A stretch of 64,000 bases of DNA from Nitratidesulfovibrio sp. (GCF_040373385.1 NZ_JBDXXH010000005.1:62001-126000); one strand, 5' to 3'. Shown: positions 8,795 through 22,211, counted from the stretch's first letter. Numbers and translations are program-made. Notes: generated by a model from the letters alone, not told the origin.

Positions 8795-8810
8795 GTTCTA
8801 CCAGGTAGGG

Positions 8811-12791
<3,981 letters not shown>

Positions 12792-12869
12792 TTACGTCGG
12801 CGCGTAGGCTGCATCCTCCTTGGATTGTTGAAGTATCGATTCTTCATATGAAACTGACGCCAGCAGGTG

Positions 12870-12885
12870 GTCCGAAAATCCGGAC
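12870..12885. promoter_or_regulatory. Candidate activator site 1 (16-bp dyad)
   Basis: GTCCGAAAATCCGGAC, perfect 5-bp arms GTCCG/CGGAC around six bases. Centre about 93 bases upstream of the -24 element. One of three related copies in the same gap. Confidence 0.7.
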
Positions 12886-12995
12886 GGCAGGCGTTGCGGC
12901 GCATGAAAAGGCGGGGACCGTGGAATGGCAGCGCCGTAGCCTAACGCCGCCGGATTGAATGGTCAAACGGTTCGTCGGGGCGGATTTTGCCCCAT

Positions 12996-13011
12996 GTCCG
13001 AAAAAACGGAT
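12996..13011. promoter_or_regulatory. Candidate activator site 2 (16-bp dyad)
   Basis: GTCCGAAAAAACGGAT, same GTCCGAAA left half and CGGA right half as site 1. Its start is 126 bases from site 1, close to a whole number of helical turns. Confidence 0.65.
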
Positions 13012-13034
13012 GGGGGAAGGGGCAGGAAGGCTAC

Positions 13035-13050
13035 GTCCGAAAGGTAGGAC
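13035..13050. promoter_or_regulatory. Candidate activator site 3 (16-bp dyad)
   Basis: GTCCGAAAGGTAGGAC, same left half with AGGAC on the right. It ends 41 bases beyond the stop codon of the response regulator gene. Confidence 0.65.
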
Positions 13051-13090
13051 ACCTGCCGGGGGGATGTACCCGCAGGTTACCCCGCCCCGC

Positions 13091-14587
13091 TCACAGTGAC
13101 ATATTATTCTTTTTCAGCAGGGCATAGAAGTGCGAGCGTGACAGGCCGGAGACGTCCAGCATCTCCTGCAGGTTCCCGCTGGCTTGCCCGATGAGGATTT
13201 CAAGGTACTTGCGCTCCATGAGACGCTTGAAGCCCTTGAGCGGCGGCAAGGGGCTGGTGAAGGCGGCATCCGGGCCATGCAGGCCATCGGCGCGTGTGGC
13301 CGGCGGCACCATGTCCCGTGCACCGCCGGAACCGTCGCCGTTGCCGGCGGTGGGGCTGGTGGCGGATTCGCTTCCGATGCCGCCTTCGCCCGTGGCGGGG
13401 CGGGCGATGGCGGCACGGGTGATCTTGATGCGGATGTCCTGGGGCAGGTGCAGCGCGTAGAGCACGCTTTCCAGCCCGGAAATGACGAACGAGCGCTCCA
13501 GCACGTTGTACAGTTCGCGCACGTTGCCCGGCCAGTCGTACTGGGCCAGATGCTGGAAGAAGTCGGGTGAAAAGCCCTTGTGGGGCACCCCGTACTGCTC
13601 GCACAGCCGGTTCACGTGGTAGATGGCCAGCGGCTTCAGGTCTTCCGGGCGGCTGCGCAGCGGGGGCAATTCCACGTGCACGGTCTTCAGCCGGAACAGC
13701 AGGTCCTTGCGGAATTCGCCGCGATCCACCATGGCGTCCAGGTCGCGGTTGGTGGCGGAGATGAGCCGGAAGTCGCTCTTGATCTCCTGGGTGCCGCCCA
13801 CCGGGCGGAAGGTGCGCTCCTGCAGGAAGCGCAGGAACGAACGCTGGATGGACAGGGGCATCTCGCCCACCTCGTCCAGGAACAGGGTGCCGCCGTCGGC
13901 CAGCTTGACCAGGCCGTCGCGGTCGTTGAGGGCGCTGGTGAAGGCCCCCTTGCGGTGGCCGAACAGGGTCGATTCCACCAGGCTTTCGGTCAGTGCCGCG
14001 CAGTCCACCACCACAAAGCCGCCCGCGCGACGGGTGCTGTTGCGGTGAATGGTGCGGGCGAAAAGTTCCTTGCCGGTGCCCGTTTCGCCGGTGACCAGCA
14101 CGTTGGCGTCGGTCGAAGCGGCATGTGCCACCAGGTCGAAACACTGGCGCATGGAGGGGCTGGTGCCCACCACGCCGTCCAGGTCCAGCGCCACGGTGGC
14201 CGCATCGCCGTGCGACAGCTTTTCCTCGCGGTATTGCAGGGCCCGGTGCAGGGTGAGGGTGGTCTGCTTGATGGGCGAGGGCTTGACCAGATAATCCCAC
14301 ACGCCGCCCTGGATGGCCAGTTCCGCGCCGTCGGGGTCGCCTTCGCCGGTCAGGATGATGACCTCTGGCCGCGACGGCGAAAGCCGGATGCGCGGCAGCG
14401 CGTCCAGCCCGTTGCCGTCCGGCAGGCGCACGTCCAGGAAGACCACGTCGACGTCGGCGGTTTCGAGCTTGCGCAGCCCCTCTTCCAGCGTGTGGGCCGT
14501 CTCGCAGGCGTAGCGCAGGCGGGCCAGCAGGCTGGCGATGGTCTCGCAGACCTGGATGTCGTCGTCGATGACGAGGATGGTGGGCAC
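13091..14587 (-). CDS. Sigma-54-dependent response regulator (NtrC family), likely lactate operon activator
   Basis: Predicted transcription activator of the downstream lactate operon. It has 498 residues in three parts. The receiver domain is residues 1-120, with phospho-acceptor D52 in FLDVRLPDG. The AAA+ domain has Walker A GETGTGKE at 167-174, sigma-54 contact loop GAFTSA at 214-219 (the common form is GAFTGA) and Walker B GGTLFLDE near 232-239. The C-terminal Fis-type helix-turn-helix ends SGLSRSHFYALLKKNN. A low-complexity linker (about 395-440) separates the last two. It starts 5 bases after the kinase stop, so the two form a two-component operon. The D. vulgaris homologue in this position has been described as the lactate regulator LurR (recalled, not checked). 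Confidence 0.93.
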   Translation of the reverse strand: MPTILVIDDDIQVCETIASLLARLRYACETAHTLEEGLRKLETADVDVVFLDVRLPDGNGLDALPRIRLSPSRPEVIILTGEGDPDGAELAIQGGVWDYLVKPSPIKQTTLTLHRALQYREEKLSHGDAATVALDLDGVVGTSPSMRQCFDLVAHAASTDANVLVTGETGTGKELFARTIHRNSTRRAGGFVVVDCAALTESLVESTLFGHRKGAFTSALNDRDGLVKLADGGTLFLDEVGEMPLSIQRSFLRFLQERTFRPVGGTQEIKSDFRLISATNRDLDAMVDRGEFRKDLLFRLKTVHVELPPLRSRPEDLKPLAIYHVNRLCEQYGVPHKGFSPDFFQHLAQYDWPGNVRELYNVLERSFVISGLESVLYALHLPQDIRIKITRAAIARPATGEGGIGSESATSPTAGNGDGSGGARDMVPPATRADGLHGPDAAFTSPLPPLKGFKRLMERKYLEILIGQASGNLQEMLDVSGLSRSHFYALLKKNNMSL

Positions 14588-14592
14588 GCTTG

Positions 14593-17500
14593 CTAGCTCC
14601 CCAGCCGGGCGAACACCCGGCGGATGGCGTCGGCCAGGATGTTCCGGTTGTACGGCTTGTGGACCATGGCCTTGATGTTTCCGGCGACGGCCGCCCCTTC
14701 GGCTGCCACCTCGCGGCCCGAAACGAGGATTATCGGCATGTTCGGCGCAATATCGCCCATTTTGCGGGCAAGCTCAAGGCCGTTCGCTTCCGGCATGTCG
14801 AAGTCGGTGATCACCAGGTCGAAGGCGGCGGGGTGCTCGCGCACGGCGGCCAGCGCCAGCAACGGGTTCTTGAAGGGCCGCACGGTGTAGCCGAGGCTCT
14901 CGAGCACCCGGGGAATGGTGTGCAACTGGTCGTCGTCGTCCTCGACGAACAGGATGCGCTCGCTGCCGGTTTCCGGAACCAGCAGGGCCGGGTCGATGAG
15001 GCAGGCGTCCTGCGCGTGCATGGGCAGGTGTATCTCGAATTCCGTCCGCCGCCACGGCACGCTGGCAACGCGCACCGCGCCCCGGTGGCCCTTGATGATG
15101 CCGTGCACCACCGCAAGGCCAAGGCCGGTGCCTTCGGTCTTGCCCTTGGTGGTGAAGAACGGGTCGAAGATCTTGTCCACGATTTCCGGCGCAATGCCGG
15201 GGCCGTCGTCAGCCACGGTCAGGCGCAGGGCGCAGCCCGGTTCCATGCCCAGTTCCTGGGCGCGCTCGTCGGACAGCATTTCCTGCTCCAGGTTCACCTC
15301 GAGCACGCCGCCCGTGTCGCGCAGGGCCTGGAACGAGTTGGTGCACAGGTTCATGAGCACCTGGTGGATCTGGGTGGGGTCCGCCCTGGTGATGGACGGG
15401 CGCAGCGGGATGGCCTTGCGGATCTCGATGTTGCGGGGCAGCGAGGCCTTGATGAGCACCAGCGCCTCGTTGAGCACCTCGTTGATGTCGGCGATGACGA
15501 AGCCTTCCACGGAGGGGCGGCTGAAGGTCAGGATCTGCTTGACCAGGCGGCTGCCGCGCTGGGCGGCCTTCAGGGCGCGCATCAGGTCGTTGCAGGTCAG
15601 CGAGTCCGCCGCGATGTCGCTGATGGCAAGTTCGGTGGAATTGATGATGGACGTAAGGATATTGTTGAAATCGTGCGATATACCGCCCGCCAGCGTGCCG
15701 ATGGCCTCCATCTTCTGCGACTGGAGCAACTGGCGCTCCAGCCGGATGCGCTGGGTGACGTCTTCGGCGGTGGTCAGAAGGCCCACCACGTCATCGTCCT
15801 GTGGGTTCGCGTGGCCTGCCTGGCCCCCGCGGTCGCTCAGCAGGGGCACGCGGTTGGTTTCCAGCCACACCGCCTCGCCGCCGGGCGAGGTGATGGTGAT
15901 CTTGGTCTGGTAGCGCGGCTGGCCGGATCGCACCACGGCCTCGTCGTCGTCGTGCACGCGGGCGGCGTCCTCTGTGGAGGGCAGCACCTCTTCGTCGGTG
16001 CGGCCCAGCAGCGCCTCGGCGCTGTCCAGCCCCACGAAGCCGAGGAACGACTTGTTGGCCCCCATGTACTTCAGGTCGCGGTCCTTCCAGTAGACGAACT
16101 GGGGAATGTTATCGAGCACCAGTTGCAACATGCGCTGCGAGGCGGAAAGGGCCCGCTCTGCGGCCTTGCGCTGGGTGATGTCTTCCGCGTAGCCCTCGAT
16201 GTGGCGTACCTTGCCCGCCTCGTCGCGCTGGGGGCGCATGGTCAGGTGCATGGTCACGGTGTCGCCGCCGGGGCGATCCACGCTGGAATCGAACGAGATC
16301 ACCGTGTCCTGCCCGGAGCCTGTCCCACTGCCCGTGCCCGGCATGCCCGACATGCCCGATATGCCCGACAGGTCAGACATGTTCGGCGCGCCGTGCAGCC
16401 GGGCGAAGGTGCCCGTGCCCGACGCCAGCAGCAGGGCGGGTGAGGCATAGCCCGACATGCGCGCCATGGCCGGGTTGGCGTCCAGGTAGTCGCCGTCCGG
16501 GGTAACGCGGAAGATGCCCAGCGGCGAGCTTTCGAACAGCGAACGGTATTTTTCCTCGGCGGCGCGCAGCCGGTCCTCGGCCTTCTTGCGGTCGGTGTAG
16601 TCGAAGACCACGCCCACCAGGCCAGCCACCGCGCCCCTGGAGTTGCGGTAGGTGGCCTTGTGCATGATGATGGAATGGGGCGAGCCCTCGGGCCCGGGCA
16701 GGGTGGTTTCATAGCTGGCCACGCCCGGCTCGTGCATCAGGCTGGTGTCGGACACGTCGCGCAGCATGGCCACGCCTTCCGGCCCGGCCTGCCATTCGTA
16801 GCGGCCCAGCAGCGCTTCGCGGTCCACGCCGAAGAACCGCTCGAAGGCCACGTTGCATTCGCGTACCCGGCCATCGGCGTCCTTGCTGTAGATGGGGATG
16901 GGTATGGTGTCCATCAGCGAGCGCAGGAACGACAGCTGATCCTTGATCTTGCCTTCCACCCGGCGCTTTTCCAGGATGTTCATGACCAGCAGCACCAGGG
17001 TCACCGACAGGATGACCATGCTGACGATGATGGTCCAGAAGACCTGCTTGTTCAGTTCGTAGAACCGGCTGGGCTCGTTGATGATGATGCGGTCGGGCGG
17101 CAGTTGCGAGGGGCTGATGAACAGCCGCTGCAATTCGTTGTTGTCGAACATGAAGGCCTGGTCGGCCTGCTCCACGATGGGGATGGACGAGGCGCGGATG
17201 CCGCTCAGCACCTGCATGGCCATGCGCGCGGCCATTTCGCCGTGGCGCACCCCGGAGATGAGCTTGCCGCCCACTATGCCGTGCCCCAGCAGAAAGGCCC
17301 AGTTGCTGTACAGCGGCGCGCGCGAGGCGGCGTGCACCTTTTCCAGCAGTTCTTCGGCCGAGTAGAACTGGCCGTCGATGTCGCGGTAGATGGGCACGAA
17401 GTAGAAGAAGGTGTCCGGGGTCTGGTCGCGCACCCAGTCCAGCATCTGGTCCAGGCTGTATTCGCTCCATTCCTCCACCACCAGGCGGTCCTTGAACGGG

Positions 17501-18321
17501 CCCAACTGGGCCATGACCTGGTTGCGGATGGCCGCGCCGGTGACCGAGTCGTCGCCGATGATCACCATGCGCCGCAACTGCGGGTTCAGGCGCAGGGCCA
17601 TCTCTATGTTGTAGGCCACGTCGTAGTTTTCGAGCACCCCGGTGATCTCGCGCCCGGTGGCGCGCAGGGTTTCGGGCTGCACGTCGTTCAGCCCGCAGAA
17701 CACTATGGGCACGCCGGGGAACAGTTCTTCGCCGAACTGGAGCAGAAAATCCACCGCCACGTTGTCCGAGGCGATGATGATGTCGAACTTCTTGTTGCGG
17801 AACTTGTCGCGGTACAGGGCGTACAGGGTGGAAACCGTGTCCTGGTAGTGGAACTTCTTGGAGTCCATGTATTCCACCTGGAACACGATGCTGTACGGGC
17901 TTTCGGCCAGCGTCTGGCGGATGCCCTCTTGGATGTGGTCGGACCAGGCGTACCCGTTGTGGTACGAGTTCAGGTACAGCACGTTCTTGCGCGCGCCTTC
18001 CTGCGCACCCAGCGAACCGGCGGCGCCGGTGGCGGACGTGGCGGTGTCCGGGGATTGCGGCGACAGGGGTGACAGGGGGAGCTGGGGGGCCTGGGCCGGG
18101 GCAGCCCAGGCGGACGCGGGGCCGGAAGGCAGCATGGCACCGAGCCGGGGGGAGTGCGCCGGAGCCGATGCCAGACACAGCGACAGGCACAGCAAGAGGG
18201 CCAGCGCTGCCAGCACGAACGCCGGGCGGCGGAGCGGAATGCGGCATGCCGTCTGGCGGAGCCGTGGAAAAAAGGCGGAGCGGCGCGGGGGCCGGACCGG
18301 CGGGAACGGGCTGGTATGCAT
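14593..18321 (-). CDS. Hybrid sensor histidine kinase with ABC-type periplasmic sensor domain
   Basis: Membrane sensor kinase, 1242 residues from the chosen start. Order: membrane segment 34-51; periplasmic ABC-substrate-binding-like sensor about 112-415 (starts NVLYLNSYHNGYAWSDHI); second membrane segment about 427-450; three PAS domains about 465-580, 585-715 and 725-860; HisKA with H883 in GGISHDFNN; HATPase with DDGPGIAPE and GTGLGLAVV; C-terminal receiver with D1173 in ITDFDMPEAN. PAS 2 carries a Gly/Ser/Met-rich insert (about 647-670). It precedes the sigma-54 activator by 5 bases, making it the probable partner. The start MHTSPFPPVR at 18321 is the first plausible one after a repeat-rich leader, but its ribosome site is weak and an in-frame ATG exists at 18582. 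Confidence 0.88.
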   Translation of the reverse strand: MHTSPFPPVRPPRRSAFFPRLRQTACRIPLRRPAFVLAALALLLCLSLCLASAPAHSPRLGAMLPSGPASAWAAPAQAPQLPLSPLSPQSPDTATSATGAAGSLGAQEGARKNVLYLNSYHNGYAWSDHIQEGIRQTLAESPYSIVFQVEYMDSKKFHYQDTVSTLYALYRDKFRNKKFDIIIASDNVAVDFLLQFGEELFPGVPIVFCGLNDVQPETLRATGREITGVLENYDVAYNIEMALRLNPQLRRMVIIGDDSVTGAAIRNQVMAQLGPFKDRLVVEEWSEYSLDQMLDWVRDQTPDTFFYFVPIYRDIDGQFYSAEELLEKVHAASRAPLYSNWAFLLGHGIVGGKLISGVRHGEMAARMAMQVLSGIRASSIPIVEQADQAFMFDNNELQRLFISPSQLPPDRIIINEPSRFYELNKQVFWTIIVSMVILSVTLVLLVMNILEKRRVEGKIKDQLSFLRSLMDTIPIPIYSKDADGRVRECNVAFERFFGVDREALLGRYEWQAGPEGVAMLRDVSDTSLMHEPGVASYETTLPGPEGSPHSIIMHKATYRNSRGAVAGLVGVVFDYTDRKKAEDRLRAAEEKYRSLFESSPLGIFRVTPDGDYLDANPAMARMSGYASPALLLASGTGTFARLHGAPNMSDLSGISGMSGMPGTGSGTGSGQDTVISFDSSVDRPGGDTVTMHLTMRPQRDEAGKVRHIEGYAEDITQRKAAERALSASQRMLQLVLDNIPQFVYWKDRDLKYMGANKSFLGFVGLDSAEALLGRTDEEVLPSTEDAARVHDDDEAVVRSGQPRYQTKITITSPGGEAVWLETNRVPLLSDRGGQAGHANPQDDDVVGLLTTAEDVTQRIRLERQLLQSQKMEAIGTLAGGISHDFNNILTSIINSTELAISDIAADSLTCNDLMRALKAAQRGSRLVKQILTFSRPSVEGFVIADINEVLNEALVLIKASLPRNIEIRKAIPLRPSITRADPTQIHQVLMNLCTNSFQALRDTGGVLEVNLEQEMLSDERAQELGMEPGCALRLTVADDGPGIAPEIVDKIFDPFFTTKGKTEGTGLGLAVVHGIIKGHRGAVRVASVPWRRTEFEIHLPMHAQDACLIDPALLVPETGSERILFVEDDDDQLHTIPRVLESLGYTVRPFKNPLLALAAVREHPAAFDLVITDFDMPEANGLELARKMGDIAPNMPIILVSGREVAAEGAAVAGNIKAMVHKPYNRNILADAIRRVFARLGS

Positions 18322-18848
18322 GCGGAGATTCCGCCGAAGGCTGTGGTGCGAGGGAGGGTGGAGCGCCGGCCAGACAGACCAGAGGGGCCAGACAGGCCAG
18401 ACAGGCCAGGCGGAGCAAATGACCGGAGTGGCCAGCGCGACCGGGGTGCCCCATGGGCCGGGTTGCCCTGGCTCGCCATTGCAGGCGGTGGCGCCTGCGG
18501 GCGGCCCCACCGGAGTGGTGCCAGGGTGATGCCAGGGTGATGCCAGGGTGATGTTTGACCGCACGGTTTGCAGTAGTGCCACCGTGAGTGCAACTAATGC
18601 TGGACTTCCCCGCCAAGGTCAAGGTCCGCGCCGTGCGGCGTGGTTTGCCGTCACGTTTCATATGGTCACACCCGGCCTTACCGGCCACGTGCAGTCGCAT
18701 CAAGCCGCGCTTGTGCGGGCTGCCCGCCGGGGATATTCTGGCTGGTATGGCCCAAGCGGTCCCGATGCGGCACGATCCCGGCCCCGGCCAGGCAGTCGGT
18801 GCCGCGCGAAGATGGATGGGGCACGGGAATGCCCGGAAGGAGCCGACA
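18322..18848. other. 527-bp divergent gap with short tandem repeats
   Basis: It separates the kinase gene (minus) from the membrane protein gene (plus). It contains a run of CCAGACAGG-like 9- to 10-bp repeats (about 18370-18411) and three exact 11-bp repeats (listed separately). Promoters for both genes should lie here; I found no convincing consensus. An in-frame extension of the kinase frame crosses the repeats but reads as low-complexity Trp/Pro-rich sequence. Confidence 0.5.
18521..18553. repeat. Three exact tandem copies of an 11-bp unit
   Basis: The unit is CCAGGGTGATG, three times without interruption, upstream of the kinase gene. Noncoding, probably a slippage product. Confidence 0.9.
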
Positions 18849-19472
18849 ATGACGGAACAGGCTGCGCGGCGCGACGCGGAACGCAAACGGGATGTCACGG
18901 ACGAATTCACCTGCGGGCCACCCCCGGAAGTAGGGGGCGGCGAGGCCGCACGGGATGGAACGGCCACGGGCAGCCCCGACGACTACGAGCGCGTGGGGCC
19001 TTCCTGGCGCGACGACACCTGCGACTTGTGCGAGGAATATCGCTTTCTGCTCCAGGTGCTGGGCAGCGAGGCCGAGGTGTGGAAGAGCCTGCAACAGCAG
19101 TTCGGCATCGTCACCCAGCGCACCCAGATGATCTTTGGCGTGGGGGCGCTGGCCATTTCCGTGGCCGGGTTTTCCGGTCACCGGCTGGCGGCGGCCGGGC
19201 CGTTCAGCGGGCTGACCCTGATGGCCGGGCTGCTGTGCATCCTGGCCGGGCTGTTCGTGGCGCTGTACGGCGTGGTGCGGGTGCGCTGGATGTCCAGCCT
19301 GCGCGGTGACACGGTGGAGGCCAGCTTTCTGCGGCTGCTGGCCGTGCGCAACCGCAAGACGCGCTATTTCCTGTGGTCGCTCAAGCTGGTCATCGTGGGG
19401 CTGGTGCTGTACGTGGCCGCGCTGGGATATTTCCTGTTCCGGGCCTCGCTGGGGCTGGTGCCGCTGGTGTAG
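18849..19472 (+). CDS. Small membrane protein of unknown function
   Basis: A 207-residue protein. The first 60 residues are polar and charged (MTEQAARRDAERKRD...), followed by a short amphipathic stretch and about three or four membrane helices (around ALAISVAGFSGH, LTLMAGLLCILAGLFVALYG and LKLVIVGLVLYVAALGYFLF). A cysteine pair DTCDLCEEY lies before the membrane part. The start at 18849 was chosen because GGAAGGAG precedes it; the open frame reaches back to 18588 through non-conserved-looking sequence. It is divergent from the kinase gene and upstream of the YbjQ-like gene. I do not recognise a family. Confidence 0.7.
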   Translation: MTEQAARRDAERKRDVTDEFTCGPPPEVGGGEAARDGTATGSPDDYERVGPSWRDDTCDLCEEYRFLLQVLGSEAEVWKSLQQQFGIVTQRTQMIFGVGALAISVAGFSGHRLAAAGPFSGLTLMAGLLCILAGLFVALYGVVRVRWMSSLRGDTVEASFLRLLAVRNRKTRYFLWSLKLVIVGLVLYVAALGYFLFRASLGLVPLV

Positions 19473-19749
19473 CCTGGCCACGGCAGGGAGAGGGCAGGAC
19501 CGGCACCGGGTTGCAAGGGCCGGGGCGTGGGGCGTGGCTGGCCGGGTTTGCCGGGCTGCGTGCCGTCAGGGTGCCGGAACGCCGGGCTGACGGCGTCGGA
19601 ATGCGCCGGACGGTGTCGTATTTTCGACATGGCCCGGCATGCGTTTGCGGATAGTATGCAAATACAGTGGGGTATGCGCTCGGCAAGGCTCTTGCATCAC
19701 ACGGCGGCATGGCGGAATTCCGCCGGATTCAACGCAAGGAGGCTTCCCC
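19473..19749 (+). other. 277-bp gap before the YbjQ-like gene
   Basis: No gene seen. It contains a small dyad TGTCG-TATTT-TCGACA (about 19614-19630) and TTTGC...GCAAA around 19645-19663, upstream of the AAGGAGG ribosome site of the next gene; a promoter probably lies here. Confidence 0.35.
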
Positions 19750-20127
19750 ATGCTGTTTCTGCTTGGCGGTAACGACAAAAAGGCGCGCAAGGCCGAGACC
19801 GCGCAGACCGAAAACCTTGAACGGGTGCGTGAACTGTTCCTTTCCGGGCGCTTTCCCGTGGTCACCACCGACGGCGTCGAGGACCGCAGGATAGGCCGCG
19901 TGCTGGGCCTGGTGGCCTGTCGCGGCTATGATTCCGACGAAACGTTCTTCGGCATGGCGGCCCGCGCCGTGAACAAGGGCGCCCAGGCCATCGTGGGTTA
20001 CCAGGAGAACGTGGCCTTCCACCCCGACGGCTCCAAGTATTTCTCCTGTTACGGCACCGCCGTGCAGTTCAGCCGCGAGGAAAAGGACGGCGGCAACGGC
20101 AACGGGCCGTTGCGCTTGCAGGCGTAA
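19750..20127 (+). CDS. YbjQ/UPF0145-like small protein
   Basis: A 125-residue cytoplasmic protein. After a charged N-terminal helix (to about residue 35) comes RRIGRVLGLVACRGYDSDE ... GMAARAVNKGAQAIVGYQEN ... YGTAVQF, which follows the pattern of the YbjQ/UPF0145 (heavy-metal-binding-domain-like, dodecin-like fold) family: a first strand, a helix ending KGAQAIVG and a last strand with GTAV. Function of that family is unsettled. The start at 19750 has an AAGGAGG site; the frame is open to 19639. No clear partner nearby. Confidence 0.6.
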   Translation: MLFLLGGNDKKARKAETAQTENLERVRELFLSGRFPVVTTDGVEDRRIGRVLGLVACRGYDSDETFFGMAARAVNKGAQAIVGYQENVAFHPDGSKYFSCYGTAVQFSREEKDGGNGNGPLRLQA

Positions 20128-20349
20128 GGGCGCACCGCCCCTTGTCCATGGCGTGAAGCAGGAACAGCGCGGCAGGGTGACGCCCGGCCGCGCCTTCACG
20201 CGTTGCCGCGCACTCCGTCCGCACCGCGTGCCTGTGCACGGTCACTCCGCGGTACCCGGCATCCCGCAACGGCAGCGGCCCCGGCCATCGGCATTGCCGA
20301 CGGCGGGGGCCGCTGCTGTGTTGCCGGGCGTGGCGCGCGGCCTGCCCGG
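20128..20349. other. 222-bp convergent gap
   Basis: It lies between the 3' ends of the YbjQ-like gene (plus) and the glycan cluster (minus). GC-rich with several weak dyads; no clear T-run terminator. Confidence 0.3.
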
Positions 20350-21021
20350 CTATTTGGCGAACATCTTCTGGGCCATCTGCCAGTCTTCCGAAAAGTCCAC
20401 TTCGATGCAGCGGTGAGCGCTGACGTCCACGGGCACGAAGCGCAACCCGCCGTGGATCATGGTTTCCAGTGCACGCTCGAAGTAGTCCTGATCCTCGCAT
20501 TTCTCCAGCGCCGCGCACAGGGCGGGCAGGTCTGCCGCCAGTACCTTGTTCACGCCCACGGCCTCGCCCTCGCCGTTTTCCACGCTCTTGGAGATGGCGA
20601 TGATGTGCCCGTCCTGCGCGGTACGGTACTTCACTTCCTCTTCAGCGCATTTCTTGCGGTCCACGGCCACGGCGTTGGCGGGCGTTTCCAGCACCAGGCG
20701 CAGTACCTCGGGGTCGAACACCACGTCGCCGTTGGCCCAGATCACGTCGTCGTTCAGGTCGCGCGCGGCGCAGAGCAGGCTTTTGGAGGTGTTGGTGATG
20801 TAGAACACGGGGTTGTACCGGAAATACACGTCCGGGTGGGCCTCCATGATCAGGGTTTTCTTGAACCCCACCACAACGATGATTTCCCGCACGCCGTGCT
20901 CGTGGAACAGGCGTATCTGGCGGCCAAGGATGGATTCCCCGTCGGGAAGGACGGAAAGCGACTTCGGAAAGGGGCGGCCAAGGCGGCTGCCCACGCCTGC
21001 GGCAAGAATGATGGCTTTCAT
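20350..21021 (-). CDS. Sugar/choline-phosphate nucleotidyltransferase (LicC-like)
   Basis: Predicted NTP-transferase activating a phosphorylated small molecule for transfer. The protein is 223 residues, the length of small nucleotidyltransferases. The N-terminus [15 protein letters not shown] with PKSL is the nucleotide-binding signature; [12 protein letters not shown] and [13 protein letters not shown] fit the LicC / phosphocholine and glycerol-phosphate cytidylyltransferase subgroup better than RmlA. It is the last gene of the glycan operon and its ATG overlaps the stop of the TagF-like gene by 4 bases (ATGA), so it probably supplies the CDP- or other NDP-activated group used by that transferase. 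The exact substrate cannot be told. Confidence 0.78.
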   Translation of the reverse strand: MKAIILAAGVGSRLGRPFPKSLSVLPDGESILGRQIRLFHEHGVREIIVVVGFKKTLIMEAHPDVYFRYNPVFYITNTSKSLLCAARDLNDDVIWANGDVVFDPEVLRLVLETPANAVAVDRKKCAEEEVKYRTAQDGHIIAISKSVENGEGEAVGVNKVLAADLPALCAALEKCEDQDYFERALETMIHGGLRFVPVDVSAHRCIEVDFSEDWQMAQKMFAK

Positions 21022-22211
21022 GCGCGTGCTCCTTTGTTGGCGAACTGCTCGACCAGATACCGGCCCAGGCGTTCCGCAGCCTTGCCGTCCTGATGGGTGA
21101 AGGCGAGGGCGCGCAGCCGTGCCCGCGCCTCGCGCCAGGGGTCCTGCCCGCCGTCCAGCATGTCGGCAAGGGCATCGTACAGGGCGTCCTGCGTGCGTAC
21201 GCAGGTGCCGGGGGTCATCTCCCCGTAATCGTAGAGCAGCTCCCGGTTGCGCGAGACGTAGTCGTCGTAGTCGTAAGGGTAGAAGAGCATGGGGCGATCA
21301 AGCAGGAGATAGTCGAAATAGATGGAAGAGTAGTCCGTGATCAGGGCGTCGCAGTGCGCCAGCAGGGGATAGGCGTCGCTGAGGGCGTCGGCCACGCGTA
21401 CCCGGTCGGTAAGCCGGGCCTGCTGCTGGGCCACGTAGGGGTGCAGCTTCAGCACGAACAGCACGTCATGGCGGCGGGCAAAGTCGTCCAGACGGGCAAT
21501 GTCCATGGCTCCGCCGTCGAACGGCGTGCCGCCCCGGTCGCGGAAGGTGGGCATGTACACCACGCAGCGGGTGCCGCGCTGGCGGGCCTGCACCATGTCG
21601 TCGTACAGCGCCCGGTCCACGTTGATCAGGTCGAGCGCGTCGTGAGGGCGCAGCAGGGCATCGTTGCGCGGGTAGCCCAGTTCTGGGAAGGCCCTGGCGC
21701 CGAAGGCCCTGCCGAACGCGGTGCGCGTGAAGTAGGGCGAGGTGGACAGCACGGCGTCGTACCCGGTGTAGGCAAACCGCAGATGTGCGGCCCGTTCGGG
21801 CGTCATGTGGATGGTTGTCGAGGTGTATTCCGGCTCGCCGATGGCCTTCAGCGGTATGCCGTGCCAGAGCTGCATGGTGCGCGCGGTGTGCAGCACGGGC
21901 CACAGCAGGGGGGATTCCTTCCAGCCGAAGTCGTCGCAGACCACGAGGCCCGCGCGCAACAGCAATTCCAGGGCGCCATCGTCCGTGGACAGCAGCACGG
22001 GCAGGCCGTGCCCGCGCAACGTGGCGGCCTCGGCCGGGTCGGTGGTCACGAACCAGCAGGTCAGCTCGGGCACGTGGCGATGGCAGTGCAGGAAGGCGTA
22101 CTTGCCGTTGTCGATGAACCGCCCCCCGCCGCGCCCCATGAACATGGCCAGGCTGGCCTTGCGGGGGATGCGGCGGGCAAGTTCCGCCAGCTTGTGGGAG
22201 GTGGTGCTCAT
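21018..22211 (-). CDS. CDP-glycerol glycerophosphotransferase family protein (TagB/TagF-like)
   Basis: A 397-residue transferase predicted to move a phospho-alditol or similar phosphate-linked group onto a glycan or protein. Signature segments are [13 protein letters not shown] (the conserved HG-P-K motif after a dark stretch of hydrophobic strands), [39 protein letters not shown] and the C-terminal [25 protein letters not shown] with YGEMTPG. All are diagnostic of the family. There is no membrane segment, so it acts on the cytoplasmic face. Its stop overlaps the nucleotidyltransferase start; the upstream KAS III-like gene ends 39 bases before it. Confidence 0.9.
   Translation of the reverse strand: MSTTSHKLAELARRIPRKASLAMFMGRGGGRFIDNGKYAFLHCHRHVPELTCWFVTTDPAEAATLRGHGLPVLLSTDDGALELLLRAGLVVCDDFGWKESPLLWPVLHTARTMQLWHGIPLKAIGEPEYTSTTIHMTPERAAHLRFAYTGYDAVLSTSPYFTRTAFGRAFGARAFPELGYPRNDALLRPHDALDLINVDRALYDDMVQARQRGTRCVVYMPTFRDRGGTPFDGGAMDIARLDDFARRHDVLFVLKLHPYVAQQQARLTDRVRVADALSDAYPLLAHCDALITDYSSIYFDYLLLDRPMLFYPYDYDDYVSRNRELLYDYGEMTPGTCVRTQDALYDALADMLDGGQDPWREARARLRALAFTHQDGKAAERLGRYLVEQFANKGARA

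Noticed and set aside
18559..18580. Second sigma-54 promoter at a TGGCAC upstream of the kinase gene
   Set aside because: The TGGCAC-to-GC spacing is about 7 rather than 10 bases and it lies far from consensus.
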